In this document: positions 33,098-44,040 of the stretch, in pieces | Layout: every line of letters starts with the position of its first letter | How positions within the stretch are numbered: position 1 is the stretch's first letter | Source: Hypholoma sublateritium FD-334 SS-4 | Lineage: Eukaryota > Basidiomycota > Agaricomycetes > Agaricales > Strophariaceae | Assembly (NCBI GenBank): GCA_000827495.1 | Contig: KN817695.1 | Coordinates: forward strand, 1 to 55,631 | Direction of reading: 5' to 3' | Length of the DNA stretch: 55,631 nt | Program-made: the position numbers and the translations under genes | The notes under the pieces: generated by a model | What the model was told of the DNA's origin: nothing | The model's database searches: none | Seen by the model: only the letters and a program-made list of their open reading frames with translations

Positions 33098-35585
33098 TCA
33101 CATGGCAATGATCGACCGACTCTGTTCCTCAATATGCGCAATTCCTCGTCGCACATCTCCAAGACCACGAGTAATGTTGCGCCACTTACTTGCAGTGCAT
33201 GGCTGTCTTTTGATTGTGCCGTTCGAAGGGTAGGCAATCGCGTACAAATCTTCATTGATCGATGTCCAATGACCGTAATCTAGACCAGAATTGTCGAAGA
33301 TTCCAGGCAGCGGGCACCAAGACTTAGAAGAAGTTTGGGGACCGTAGCCTAGAATGTCATGTCAATTAACTTTCCTCTAAAAATAATGTCAGCTCACCTG
33401 TCGAGCACCGATAGACTCCACAGAACGCTTCAACTTCAGAATCTGTCAGTTCATCATCGACGAATTCTCCCAGCTCCGTCGACGACGCGACAAACATCTC
33501 ATTAGGATCAGTTGACCATCCTGACGGACCATCGATGACCTTCTGCACGCTGAGGATAGGCACGGAAACTCGCCAAAGATAGCCGCCTTTCATGAGGGCA
33601 GCACGCGAGCGAGGATGGCGTAGGAGGGTGGCACAATGTTGGGTATATGCATGGTAGTCCTCAAAAGTAAATACATAGTCCACAGCACGCGTAGGGTGCA
33701 CAACCTTTGGCGGCGGAAAGCGAGGGCCGCGGCCAAGGGCATCTGATTTTTGAAGTGTTCGGAATGGAATGCCCCTATTGACAAGAAAACGAGCAATTTC
33801 GTCTTCTCGCATACCTGGGTCTAAACGGCAGATCGTCAAAGCATGCCTAGCAGCGGTGGTGGCCAATTTCCATTGCTGGGAACTATGTTTCGCGAGATCA
33901 AACATAAACACAGGGCCGATTTTCGACTCCAGTCTCCGAATGGTGGAGAACCTGCTGCTGAAGGCAATGTATGCTCGATTTCCACGACTGAGGTCCCATT
34001 CATCAGAAATAGACCATTTAGCACATAATCGGCGCACAAAATCAAATGCTAGCAGGGCTCGAGGCTGTTTGAATACATCGACTGATTTGTCCCAACTGAG
34101 TCCTAGCAATTTCAGAACATTTTTTTGATTATTTGGAGCTACTGGAGGTCCCGAAGGGGCGGGAAGCGGGCATACAAAGCCGAAGAATTTCTGGGCGATA
34201 TCAATAATTTCCTCTTCAAAAGCAGTAATTACGGTAGATGTCTGCAGCCAGTCTGAATTGTATTCGTGAGGATCCCGGTTTGGAGGCAGAGGAGGAGAAG
34301 GATCGTATGGTGCATTTGCTTCGCTTACTTCTTCGTCGTTTATAAAAAAGCCGATATCAGCGTCATCGACATCGTCACTATCACACTCATCGTCTGATCC
34401 AAAGTCGGTGAAACAGTCCCATTCGTTATCAAAAGAGTTGTATCTTTTCTGTTTAGCGGAATAATCCGCTAGAGTGTCTTCCCTCCACTTTTTAGATACT
34501 GCTTCACGAACGAAGTGCCCAGCGCTGGTTTTGATCCAGTGAAAAACTTTGGCGCTTTTGACCGGCGGCTGTCTCTCCCGGGCTTCCCGTCGTTCTCGGT
34601 CTTGTACTGATTCACGTGAGAGTTGGCGACGATTGCGTTCGGCCTGCGAGGCAAAAAATGACGTCCAATGCGAAGAAGGACGGTCTACAAGTGCCGGAGG
34701 AACGTGGATGTCAGATGACGGCACATTTGTAGGGGAATTTATCGGCAATGGCAGAGATGCAGTGTCGTGGTTCACAGCTATCGGGATCGGGGATGGGTTT
34801 ATTGTAATATTAGTAGTACCCATTTGTAAGACATGTACAGGTGGGGCAAGATGTGCCCATTTTCTATTGCTTGCTTGTTCCTTTTCCCATGGGTACCATA
34901 CGGGAACATGATACGAGCAGAACCATTCAACTTCTGGTTGAAGTTCATCGCGAGGAGGAAGATGTAAGAAAACGCCAGCACGAACTGTTTCCTGCGAGAA
35001 AGACCACACTACAGATCTGAGAATCGAGTCAATCCACGTTCTATCAAACCCATTCTTTGTCAAGAGGGTTTTCCAGTTGTCTTTGGCAAGATGTGGGTAA
35101 GAGGCAAATTCACGTTCGACGGTCTCAGCTCGGGCGATAACAAAAGAAAAGAGAGCCATCCACACACCAAACCATTCGCGACCTTTATTGATGGATACGA
35201 GCAAATGCCGGCGATCTTTGTGCCATCTAGGGTACCCAAATCCCCAAGGGCTGATAGGTCGAACGGCTGCAATTTGGTAATACGTCTGAAGGAGGGCAGT
35301 AGCTTTTGTGAGGTTTCTGTCCAGCTGCAACCATTCTAAACTGATATTGTTGGGCATAACGTAACCATTGAATTCGCGATAGATATGATTTGCTCGTCTA
35401 GGAGCCGCAAGGAGACAGGTGAACGGCGGATCTTCAAAATGGGGCTCGATGGGAAAGAACGATATCCAACCCCAAGGACGAGACCACCATCGAGGCTGGA
35501 GATATTCGGCAGCGTTCAAATCCCATGCGTTGAATCTGCCGTCTGGCAGTGTGGACGCGATTTTCGGGTGGAAAATAGATCTCAT
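33098..35585 (-). CDS. Tnp2-associated 812-aa partner protein (copy B)
   Basis: Minus-strand; exon 35585-33398, phase-1 intron 33349-33397, exon 33348-33098. Same family as 4664-7271: YLQPRWWSRPWGWISFFPIE; GREWFGVWMALFSFVIARAE; VPVWYPWE; WTSFFASQAE; AKVFHWIKTSAGHF and NEWDCFTDFG; acidic DDECDSDDVDDADIG; and EDYHAY followed by SRAALMKGGYLWRVSV. Intron position and phase equal those of copy A (STG|GYGP here, YTG|QGKQ there), and the last exon keeps SWCPLPGIFD. It is tail-to-tail with the transposase, the two stops 33 bp apart, whereas in copy A the two genes run in tandem. Intact. Role inferred only from its pairing with Tnp2. Confidence 0.85.
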
Positions 35586-36704
35586 GGGATCATCGACCGG
35601 CGGAGTGGAGCAAATGGTACGGTCTGAGTTTGGGGAATAGTAAACACGCCCATCGAGGATTTGAACCCTCCCGGATCCCGTACTTGGATAAGCCCTGAAT
35701 TAGTAGGATGAGGTCGGGTTTCACAAACACGAGTAAAAAGCGCTTACATTGATATATCGGCCATGGGGGCTCCGAATCAACGTTCTTAATTAGATAGCAG
35801 AGTAGTAGAGTAGCAGGCTTTGATCGGTTCGAGACCAAGTCAACGCGAAAGATGGTATGCAACTACTGAAGGCAGCCTTGATTGGTTCGAGACCAAGTCA
35901 ATGCTAGTAGCTATAGTACGCAGCGAGTGTTGAGTGAGTGAAGAATTAGAACGGAACCGCAGAAAAATAGAGCACGTGACAGTGTTCTTGTTACCTAAGC
36001 ATGTGGCCTGCCAGGCGACAATAACTGCTAAGTTCTTCATACTTATTATACGTCGTCACCATTCGCTCACCACTCCGCTCGTGTCCCCGGTATATCCTGG
36101 TATCGAACCAGATTATGCTGCGGGATACCCATCTCTATGTTTAGCTTGGTCTCGAACCAACTAAACTTCCCTCCGTCAACAGTAGGAGATGGCAATGAGT
36201 ACATGCTACAACTCGGAGGCAATTTTCGGGACCTGAGTTGAAAGAGGTCGAAAGGCACTACCTATCCCACCACCCACATCATCAGCCTATCTTCGGCCCC
36301 CCTCCACCCCGCCGACAATCAAGCCACTGTCGATGAAAAAACGAAATCTCGATACTTTTACGTGGAAGAATAATATCTCTCAATGGGTACCCGGCACGGT
36401 GTTCCTGCGAGCTGCATTGGACAACCATATCTTCCATATTTCGCTTCGGAACAGGGGCCTTAAGCACAACGAGGCATAGATAACAGTAGTATCTGATTTA
36501 ATGTGGGACTCGCACCCGATCCCAAAAAGATCCCTTTCAACTGTCAGCCAGGAAGGGTGATATGTGTATCTGTGAAACGACAACGAGGCAAATTTACCCA
36601 TGCGTTGAGGCGTTCCCTATGTTGCTTCCAGAATATCCTCCGTGTTAAACGTACATTTACATGGTCAGGTTGTCAACGTAGAATTCGAGAAAGAAATATA
36701 CGCA
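35586..36704. other. Intergenic stretch with repeated GGTTCGAGACC motifs
   Basis: 1.1 kb between the divergent partner gene and the 625-aa gene; no coding frame. It holds the repeats listed at 35811-36160. Confidence 0.5.
35811..36160. repeat. Dispersed direct and inverted copies of GGTTCGAGACCAAG
   Basis: GGTTCGAGACCAAGTCAA at 35826-35843 and 35884-35901 (a 58-bp spaced duplication that also includes CAG-x-CTTTGAT/CCTTGAT before it); the inverted form CTTGGTCTCGAACCAA at 36145-36160; and a related hairpin CCTGGTATCGAACCAG at 36096-36111. GGTTCGAGACC fits the pol III B-box pattern, but there is no tRNA fold. Confidence 0.8.
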
Positions 36705-38858
36705 ATGTCTTGTCCAGCCCGCTCCGTCAGTGGATCACCTATCGTCGATGACGACCAAGTGAATACGCGTACGTTACAGAAGACGATCCATTTGACATTT
36801 TGTTCATTGGTTCATGACTCTCAGCTCCGCCCACCACTCGATACTACTCCCTTAGTTCCACCAGGTCTCATTCGTCGGCATCGAATATATCTGGGCGCTC
36901 TCGATTCCATCAAATTAGCTTCGAAGACCAACGACAACCGCGGTCCCATTCTTCGAGATCCAATATATCTAGAGCCTCTCAATTGAATCGAATCAGTTTT
37001 GAAAACCAACAGCAGTCGAGGTCTTGGTTCGACGAACAATTTGGTATACGTTGGGATACGAACGATGCGGATACACTAATTTCAGCCCGCTCTGGTATGC
37101 ATAACACTTTCTGAAAAATGAAATACTAACAAGCCCTGATTTATCCAGTAGTGCCTCAAATAGCTCAGTCGCCAACAGGAAACTTGCGACGCGTCCAGCC
37201 TTCCAGTTCAGAGTCACGCCGTCGAAACCAGCCTCGGGAAAACTGGCTGCGCGAGACATTGTTCCTGCCTTCTGCTTCTCTGTCGCCCAAACAGCTGTTA
37301 CCGCATCTTGTGTCGCAACCGCCTGAGTCATTCATTCTTGCATGCCATCCTAATATACACCCAGCGCCCGCATTGCCATGTCAGCGCTTTAACGAGCCCT
37401 CTTTATCTCTCAGGGGGCCGAATCTCTCGCCTCCCACAGTGGAGGCTACGCAACATATCGCTACCAATGAAGTTCATATCGAAACAAACCCCCGCGATGA
37501 AGAAACTGGCGAGGAACTCACTGATCACGGAGGCGGCCCTGAGGAGGTTAACGCTGACGAAGCTGGCGCCGACGAGGCTGACTCTGACGAGGCTGACGCT
37601 GACGAGGCTGACGCTGACGAGGCTGATGCTGACGTAGAGGATGATGAAAGCACTAACGAAGAATACGGAAGGGTCCGTCGTCGTCGCCGTTCAAGGAGCA
37701 GATCACATAGCAAAGTAAGTTCCTCGCCTTCTTGTCAGCCCAGGTTTTCATTGTGACTAGATTTTAGAAAATATGCAGAACACTTTACAGGCATTGGACG
37801 AAAGAGTAACACAAATAACAGCAATGGTATCAGATTCTCTTTCAGCTCTTGTACAGCCGGTTGCTACGCCGAAGGCTAAACGTACATACCGTCCCAAAAG
37901 AAAAAGCGCCTTGAAGGTTCAATTGGCCGTAAGTTAAATTCCCTTTTCCGCAAACTGTAATTAAAGCGAAATAGAGAGGTGTACGTGACCATCTGTTCAA
38001 GTTGATGGGCGGCAAAGTATTCAACTTAAATCGACGTGTTAATCAAGAGGAACTCGACACATTCCACGCCTCCTGGGATCTTGACGATGGCATGAGCTGT
38101 CGAGCCTGTTGTGATCCAACATACTTCCGTTTCGACCTCTTAGGCACCCCCAGGAGTGCCTGGAACAAATCAGCTGCTCGCATATTTGCCATGGATTATA
38201 TCAAAACGTACAAGTTGTCCAAAAAATCTTTTGACGAAGTCACCGAAGCATTTTTCACTCGGGTTAAAAATTTACAAGCCCAATATAAACTTCAGTTGAA
38301 GGGACCGACAGTTGTTCTCGCGGCCAAAATTAAACGAAGGCGCGATTTCAGGAAGTATGCCGTAAGTTCCAATACCGATGTGAAGGAGCTTTTTCTCATC
38401 CTACCCAGCTTTTTCAGCGGCGCATTTTTATTGCAATGTTCATACCGCTCTTGCGAGACCACGTCAACATGCTGGAACGACTCGGTGTAGAAGGCATGTC
38501 AAGCGACGAATCTGACACGGAAGAAGTTATCGGCAATGCCTATATTCGAAGGAATAATACCAGATACCGAGCAAAACGACCCGTATGGCGCGCAGTCATT
38601 CTTGACGCGTGGCTCCGAGTTTTCGATACTTGCTATGTTGTATGGCGTCGCACCGCAACAGGATCAATGCATGGGTCGGCGGTCCATCTTCGTGAACGAT
38701 CTGCCGATAACTGGAGCTCTTCGAGATCCTTTGTCGTCGGTTTAGAAAGAAACATGTACAATCCTGAATGGCTTGCTACGCGCGCTGATATCGATATAAC
38801 CGTTCGCCCGCTTGAGAAAGCCTACGCCTTCAACCACGATTGTAGAATTTACGAGTGA
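36705..38858 (+). CDS. 625-aa protein with GMSSDES motif and internal repeats
   Basis: Six exons in one frame: 36705-36768, 36825-37094, 37149-37714, 37779-37928, 37975-38361 and 38418-38858. The N-terminal half is low-complexity: a 26-residue tandem repeat (SHSSASNISGRSRFHQISFE, then SHSSRSNISRASQLNRISFE) and acidic DEADADEADADEADA repeats followed by a basic RRRRRSRSRSHSK patch. The C-terminal part is globular: VRDHLFKLMGG; WDLDDGMSCRACCDPTYFRF; DLLGTPRSAWNKSAARIFAM; LERLGVEGMSSDESD; VWRAVILDAWLRVFD; GLERNMYNPEWLA. I recognise this as a mushroom-specific, multicopy family without known function, with the GMSSDES and (G-L-x-R-N-x-Y-x-P-x-W-L) motifs. Acidic/basic low complexity suggests a nuclear protein. 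All exons are in frame, so it is probably functional. Confidence 0.85.
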
Positions 38859-39083
38859 GCTCGTACTTCGTTGTTTTGCTAACTAAGCTAATAATCTTGT
38901 CAGAAGTATACAGTAGATATCTGCACGTATGAAGAGCTTTGTTATTTGTTACGTAGTCCCTACGATCACGCCCGATATTGTAGTGTCATCAATGTAATGT
39001 CATCGATGCGGGATACTGTGCAAACAATGTCGACAGTGTATTTCATCAGGAAAACCTACTTTTTCTCCGGGTGTCTCTAAAAT

Positions 39084-39262
39084 ATACCTAGAGATACCAG
39101 GAGATACCAGGAGATAAAAAGTTGGAAAGATACCAGGAGCAAGGTCTACCTAAGTGAGACTTCCTAAATGTCTCTGGGTTGCTTTGAGATAGACTCAAGT
39201 TCTACCTAGATTGGACTTAGATACCCCTAGATTGGACTTAGATACACCTAGATTGGACTCAA
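39084..39262. repeat. Short tandem repeats in the left arm of the nested element
   Basis: AGATACCAGG occurs three times between 39092 and 39140, and CCTAGATTGGACTTAGATAC-type units of about 22 bp occur three times at 39204-39262. Such subterminal repeats often serve as transposase binding sites. Confidence 0.85.
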
Positions 39263-40339
39263 ATTTGCCCCAGAGAGAGCAAAGGGGGTCCTTGATCCCT
39301 CTAGATTGCTTGTAGAGCGACAAAAATATCTCTTAGAGTATGACAGTCCTGGTAGATTTGTAATCAAAATTATATTGTTTGTAAATTAATACAGGTAAAT
39401 ACTAAGTACAAGTAGGTGCTANATGATATAATTATACAGCTGGGAAGGGAACGAGACGAAGGAATGTAGCGCTAGTACCTTCCGCAAACTGGCTTGACCA
39501 CACAAACATGGTAGTCGCACCAAAAGACATCAACNGCNACAGCATTACACTGTGGCCCTCTGGCGGTCTGGAAGGCCCAGACACGGCAGCGGCGTCGCAT
39601 CGTTGTTGGACGTTGAGGGGTGATGTANCCTATAGAGGGGATGTGTTAGCGGTGGCGACAAACACTGATATACGTGAGGTGCTTACCTGCGAGCGGGCTG
39701 GCAGCCGTGTCCATGGGCAGTGAAGTAGAGCCCTGGGCTGATTTNGGGTGCAGACGCCGTGGCGACGTCGCGCTATCGTTGAGGCGCCGCTTGCACAACG
39801 GGAGGCGGGGGTATGAACGGCGGCGAGTCCTCGTCCGCCTGCCCAGCGTCCGCGCCCACTTCGGCAGCGGCGACCGCAGCTCCCCGTCCGTCGCGTACGC
39901 GAGCTTGTCCATGAACCGCACCTTCGGGTCGTCGTCGAACGACGGGATCACGCGTCCCAAATTCAGCCCCGCCACCACTTTGCGCTGGTCAGCCTCTCCT
40001 CCGTGGGCGGCGCGGGGCACGCCCACCCCGCCATGTCCCCGCCCAGCGTGTGCACTGACCTCGCTCAGCCCAGGCACCACCGGTCGTTGTGCCCGAGGAA
40101 GGCGTCGAGCGTATCGCGCCGGCGTGCATGAGTCGTCGCGCTGGCCTTCGACGGCGGCGAGACCCTCCTCGTACCCAGCCGCTAGGTCGAGGACGCCGTG
40201 TTGCCGGGCTCGCGCTCAGAGAAGGCGGGGCGCTCTTCGNACTCGAACGCTGAGCACGGGCTGTTCTGTGGCGGCATCGGAGGCGTGCGAGGTTACGGCG
40301 AGGATGGCTGGTCCTGTCCCCGCGCCGGGCAGGGGCAAG

Positions 40340-41690
40340 GTGGTGACGGAGGGCGGCTGTCGGTGAGAGCTGGGCGTGGCAGAGAGTGTTAGCGTTGCAG
40401 TATCCATCAGCGGCGGTCTCGGGAGCGCAGATGCAAGCGGGGTACGCACCGGGGGTCGAGACGCATGCAGTAATCAGCCGCGAGGCACGCGAGCTGCGTG
40501 GGGGCTACGCTGGCTGCAAGCCGCTGCATTGGGCCATCGTCGACGGACGGGGCAGCACCCTCTGTGANGGCGACGGTCTGTGATGCAGTCAGGCTTGTCC
40601 GCCTTCTGGCGGTCGGGCCGAGACTGCGCCAGAGGTGAGTGGTGCGCCCATGTCGTAGGGCGTCGAGAGACGTGGGACGGCGACCTTGGACGACGTCGCA
40701 CCTCGCGCAGTTCCCCGTGTCACGCTTCTTCCGCCCGCNNNNNNNNNNNNNNNNNNNNNNNNNNNNNNNNNNNNNNNNNNNNNNNNNNNNNNNNNNNNNN
40801 NNNNNNNNNNNNNNNNNNNNNNNNNNNNNNNNNNNNNNNNNNNNNNNNNNNNNNNNNNNNNNNNNNNNNNNNNNNNNNNNNNNNNNNNNNNNNNNNNNNN
40901 NNNNNNNNNNNNNNNNNNNNNNNNNNNNNNNNNNNNNNNNNNNNNNNNNNNNNNNNNNNNNNNGCGGGTGGCCATGTCCATGCGACAGGCAAGGCGGAGA
41001 CGGAGGGCGGATGTAGGNGGGTGCTGCGCCGTGGTGGAGAGCGTCGCTGGCGCGGTATCCGTCAACGGCGGTCGCGGGAGCGCAGACGCAGCAGCGCCAC
41101 GTCGTCATTGAATTGGGTGGTGCACCGGGCGTCGAGTCTCGAGACACGTGCGGGATTCAACTGCTGCTCGGGGCCACGCTGGCTACAGTGGGCGTAGGCG
41201 GGCGGGGCGGGGCTCTCGGCGACGTGCGATCAGGATTGTCCCCGCGGCGGCGGTCGGCGGCAAGGTTGCGACAGAGAGGGGCGGCGGGAGACATCAAAAG
41301 CGACTCTGTGCGGGGCTGGTCCGTGGCGGAGGGCATCGGCGTCGCGGTGTATGTCAGCAAGGAGAGTGGCAGAGGGAGATGAATCCCTCCGGCGGTCTCG
41401 GCGTGTGCAGACGTAGCAGCGGTGCTGCGTCGTCGTCGAGTGGGCGTCGAGACGCGTGCGGAATTCAGCCGCGAGCCACGAGCTGCCCACGGGCCACGCA
41501 GACTGTAATGGGCCATCGTCGGCGGGCGGGGCGGCGTCCTCTGCGACGGCGACGGTGTGTGCGATGTTGTTCGCGCGGCGGTGGCCGGGGGAGAGGTTGC
41601 GACGAAGTNTGGAGGCGGGGGAGGTCGACGTTGTGGTCGACGGCCTCGACGTTGCGGTATGTGTCAGCGAGGAGCGGGNGGGGTAGGCGT
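40340..41690. repeat. Imperfect tandem array of ~320-340 bp GC-rich units
   Basis: Recurring landmarks: GTCGAGACGC followed by CAGCCGCGAG (40453 on; 41127 on, degenerate; 41447 on), each followed by GGGCCATCGTCGnCGGnCGGGGC and later by GGTATCCGTCAACGGCGGTC or relatives (40395, 41060, 41350, 41655). Spacing is about 320 bp between the last two units and about 675 bp (two units) across the N gap, so at least four units are likely. No conserved reading frame persists. Confidence 0.7.
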
Positions 41691-41860
41691 TGGGGACGAT
41701 GAGCTGGCAAAGAATGGACTTAGCGAAAGAAAAAAAACATTGAAGCGGAGCTTGAATTGTTTGATCACGTGTCGCTCGCGCGACGCGTCTTCGTCTTTCG
41801 TTGATTGTTGATTATAATCCTCTCAGCGCTCGCTCTACGCTGCTGCTGCCTGCAGCACCT

Positions 41861-41898
41861 GTGACGAATCTGCGAAATGCGTTTCGCAGATTCGTCAC
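41861..41898. repeat. Perfect 17-bp hairpin palindrome
   Basis: GTGACGAATCTGCGAAA, spacer TGCG, TTTCGCAGATTCGTCAC. It extends outward after a short bulge by GCAGCA/TGCTGC. It sits where base composition switches from G-rich (left) to C-rich (right) on the + strand. Confidence 0.95.
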
Positions 41899-44040
41899 TG
41901 CTGCTGTGACATGTTCCCACCCCGCACTTGCACCCTCGGCAGCCGGCGTCAAGACCCTGCTATCGTCGCTCTCGGCCGCCTGCGCCGTCTGGTCACCACC
42001 ACGCACACCTTCAAGCAACACCGGACAACGAGGAAAATGCGCACGCGTGCCCCCTATACCGCCGCTGCCTCCATCGCCGCGTCCACAGACGGCGCCGCCG
42101 ACGAACTAGGCCCCATATCCCGCCTCCGGCCACTGTCTCCTTCACCCCGCCGTCCCCCCTAAATCTCGTTGTCTCGCCCGCCCGCCGCCCCCATCCTGCG
42201 CCGCCGCCCTGCTCCGTCGCCCTGGTCACCGCTCAGCGCTCAGTGCGCACTTCTTGCGCTTTGACGCGCCCATACGCATGGTGCACCGGGCTATCCGCCT
42301 ACATGCGGCCCTCGCCGCNGCCCCCTCCATCGCCGGCTCAGTACGGAGGAGCTGATGCTCATCGCGCCGCCTCCACACTCGCTCTCGGTATCTAGGACGC
42401 CACGCCGTCGATACCGACCTCCCTATGTCGCCTGCACACGATGACGCCGCCTCCGTCTTGGNCGTCTTCGGGGACGGATCTGGCGCCTCCGACCATCCAC
42501 CTCCACCCTCCCCTTCCATTGCCTCCACCTCCACGGACGTCGCGCCCGTCCCCGATCTCAACTCGGCGCCATGCGGTTGCGCGGGACCGGTGGGGGCTCC
42601 GCAGGTCCACCACATCGCCCCCAAAGGGACAATTGAACCCCATGCGCCCGCACGAGCTTCGATGCTCNTACGGGCGCCTTCTCTTACTCATCCATCCCAC
42701 GAAACGACGAATGTGCGTCTGCGCGAGCACCACCCTCGCCGGCGCGCTTTATCTCGCCCATCCACCCCGCTCTACGGCCTGCCGACCCCTCGCCGACGCA
42801 TCGCCGCCGTCTCTCCTCAATCCGGANGTATCGACGATGTCCCTCTACCGTGAACCCGCCGTCTCCGTCATTGACTAGCCCATCCCCCACGCCAGTTTTG
42901 CGCACGCGAGAACGTGGATGTGCATGTGCATGAGCGGCCCTCCCTNGCCGCTGCAGTTGACTCCAGGTGAAGGACCTCTTTTCCCTGCCTGGCCTTTGCT
43001 CACACACGTCCACCAACCGTAGCCACCGACCGCAGCGCCGCATGCGCGATTCGACGATACCGGAGCAGCGCGGATAGCAGGACGTGCAATGTAGCGCGTC
43101 CTGCCGATTGTCCTGCGCGGCCTGCGTTTATCGAGGACACCAGCACCTTCGGCCTGTCGCGACAAGCCTACCGCACGNCCAGCTCAACATGGGTGCCCGC
43201 CGTCNTCTCCGCCCCTCCATGTCTGTTCAGNGTATGCCATAGGCTTTGCCTACTCAATNACGCACCGAATCTATGTCTTGACTGCGAGCGCCACGTCGCT
43301 AGCGATCCGGGACGTCGTCTGAAGCAAGGATACGGTTGTACCGCGGGTGTGGGTGCGCACCTTGTACCCCTGCTTACGGCGAGGTCTGGTGTGCACGTAT
43401 GAGTGCGGACGCGATGACTGCGGCGTGCATGGCCTCGCGCTTCCTCTCGTAGAGGAGTTCAGCGAGCGGAACNCAGGTGCCGCCCTTCCATTGTGGCTTA
43501 GTTCTGGCTCAACGTGACACCTAGCACATTGGCGCACTGTCTTCGTAGTATAGTACTGTTACATGTAGACATATAGAGAATAATATACTTTCAAATATGA
43601 TTTTATGCAAAGCATGAGAAGCTAAATACAAAATACACAGTATTGGTACTAATGGGTGCTAAAGCATTCAAAAGCAATCTACGGTACTTCCAGGTCACTC
43701 CCAGAGCATTTATGACTACTTATAGAGCATATCAATTGAATGACGTGGCGTGAAAATCAATTCAGGGATATAAATATTAGACTACGTGTACTCAGGCTAC
43801 TTTTAGAATGTGTGAATTTGCCAAGACTGCCCTGGGAAAAAAAGTGGTTTTCCTGATGTTCCCGAAACTCTGGATCTGTACATGTGGGATATGTGAACGC
43901 CACTTTCACTGCCTCGAGGTTGTTGAACATCCCGCGACTAAAACATATCGAGTTGATACAGATTGAGATCTGGAATAAATTTACTCGGCGTCAATATAAT
44001 TTTTGCATAAATCTTGTGTGCTCGTCGATAGTTTGTGTCA

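Larger units (their letters stand above)
39044..43860. mobile_element. Nested 4.8-kb TIR element with GC-rich core
   Basis: Left end CATCAGGAAAACCTACTTTT (39044 on) is the inverted match of the right end AAAAAGTGGTTTTCCTGATG (43841-43860). The outer arms are AT-rich; the core (about 39.5-43.5 kb) is markedly GC-rich, with a 225-N gap (40739-40963), a tandem array and a perfect palindrome. No transposase is visible. It lies inside the giant element, so it inserted later or was carried along. No clear target-site duplication; flanking CAT/ATG could be part of the TIR. Confidence 0.65.

Noticed and set aside
35640..35690. tRNA-like GAGGATTTGAACCCTC (complement GGTTCAAATCC)
   Set aside because: The T-arm stem does not pair with a 7-base loop, and no D-arm, anticodon arm or acceptor stem could be built on either side.
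39084..39262. CRISPR-like repeats
   Set aside because: Units are short, adjacent and without spacers, in a eukaryotic genome; ordinary tandem repeats.
40407..41197. Open frames of up to 246 codons in the GC-rich core
   Set aside because: They cross the 225-N gap or are side effects of high GC content; no frame is kept between repeat units.
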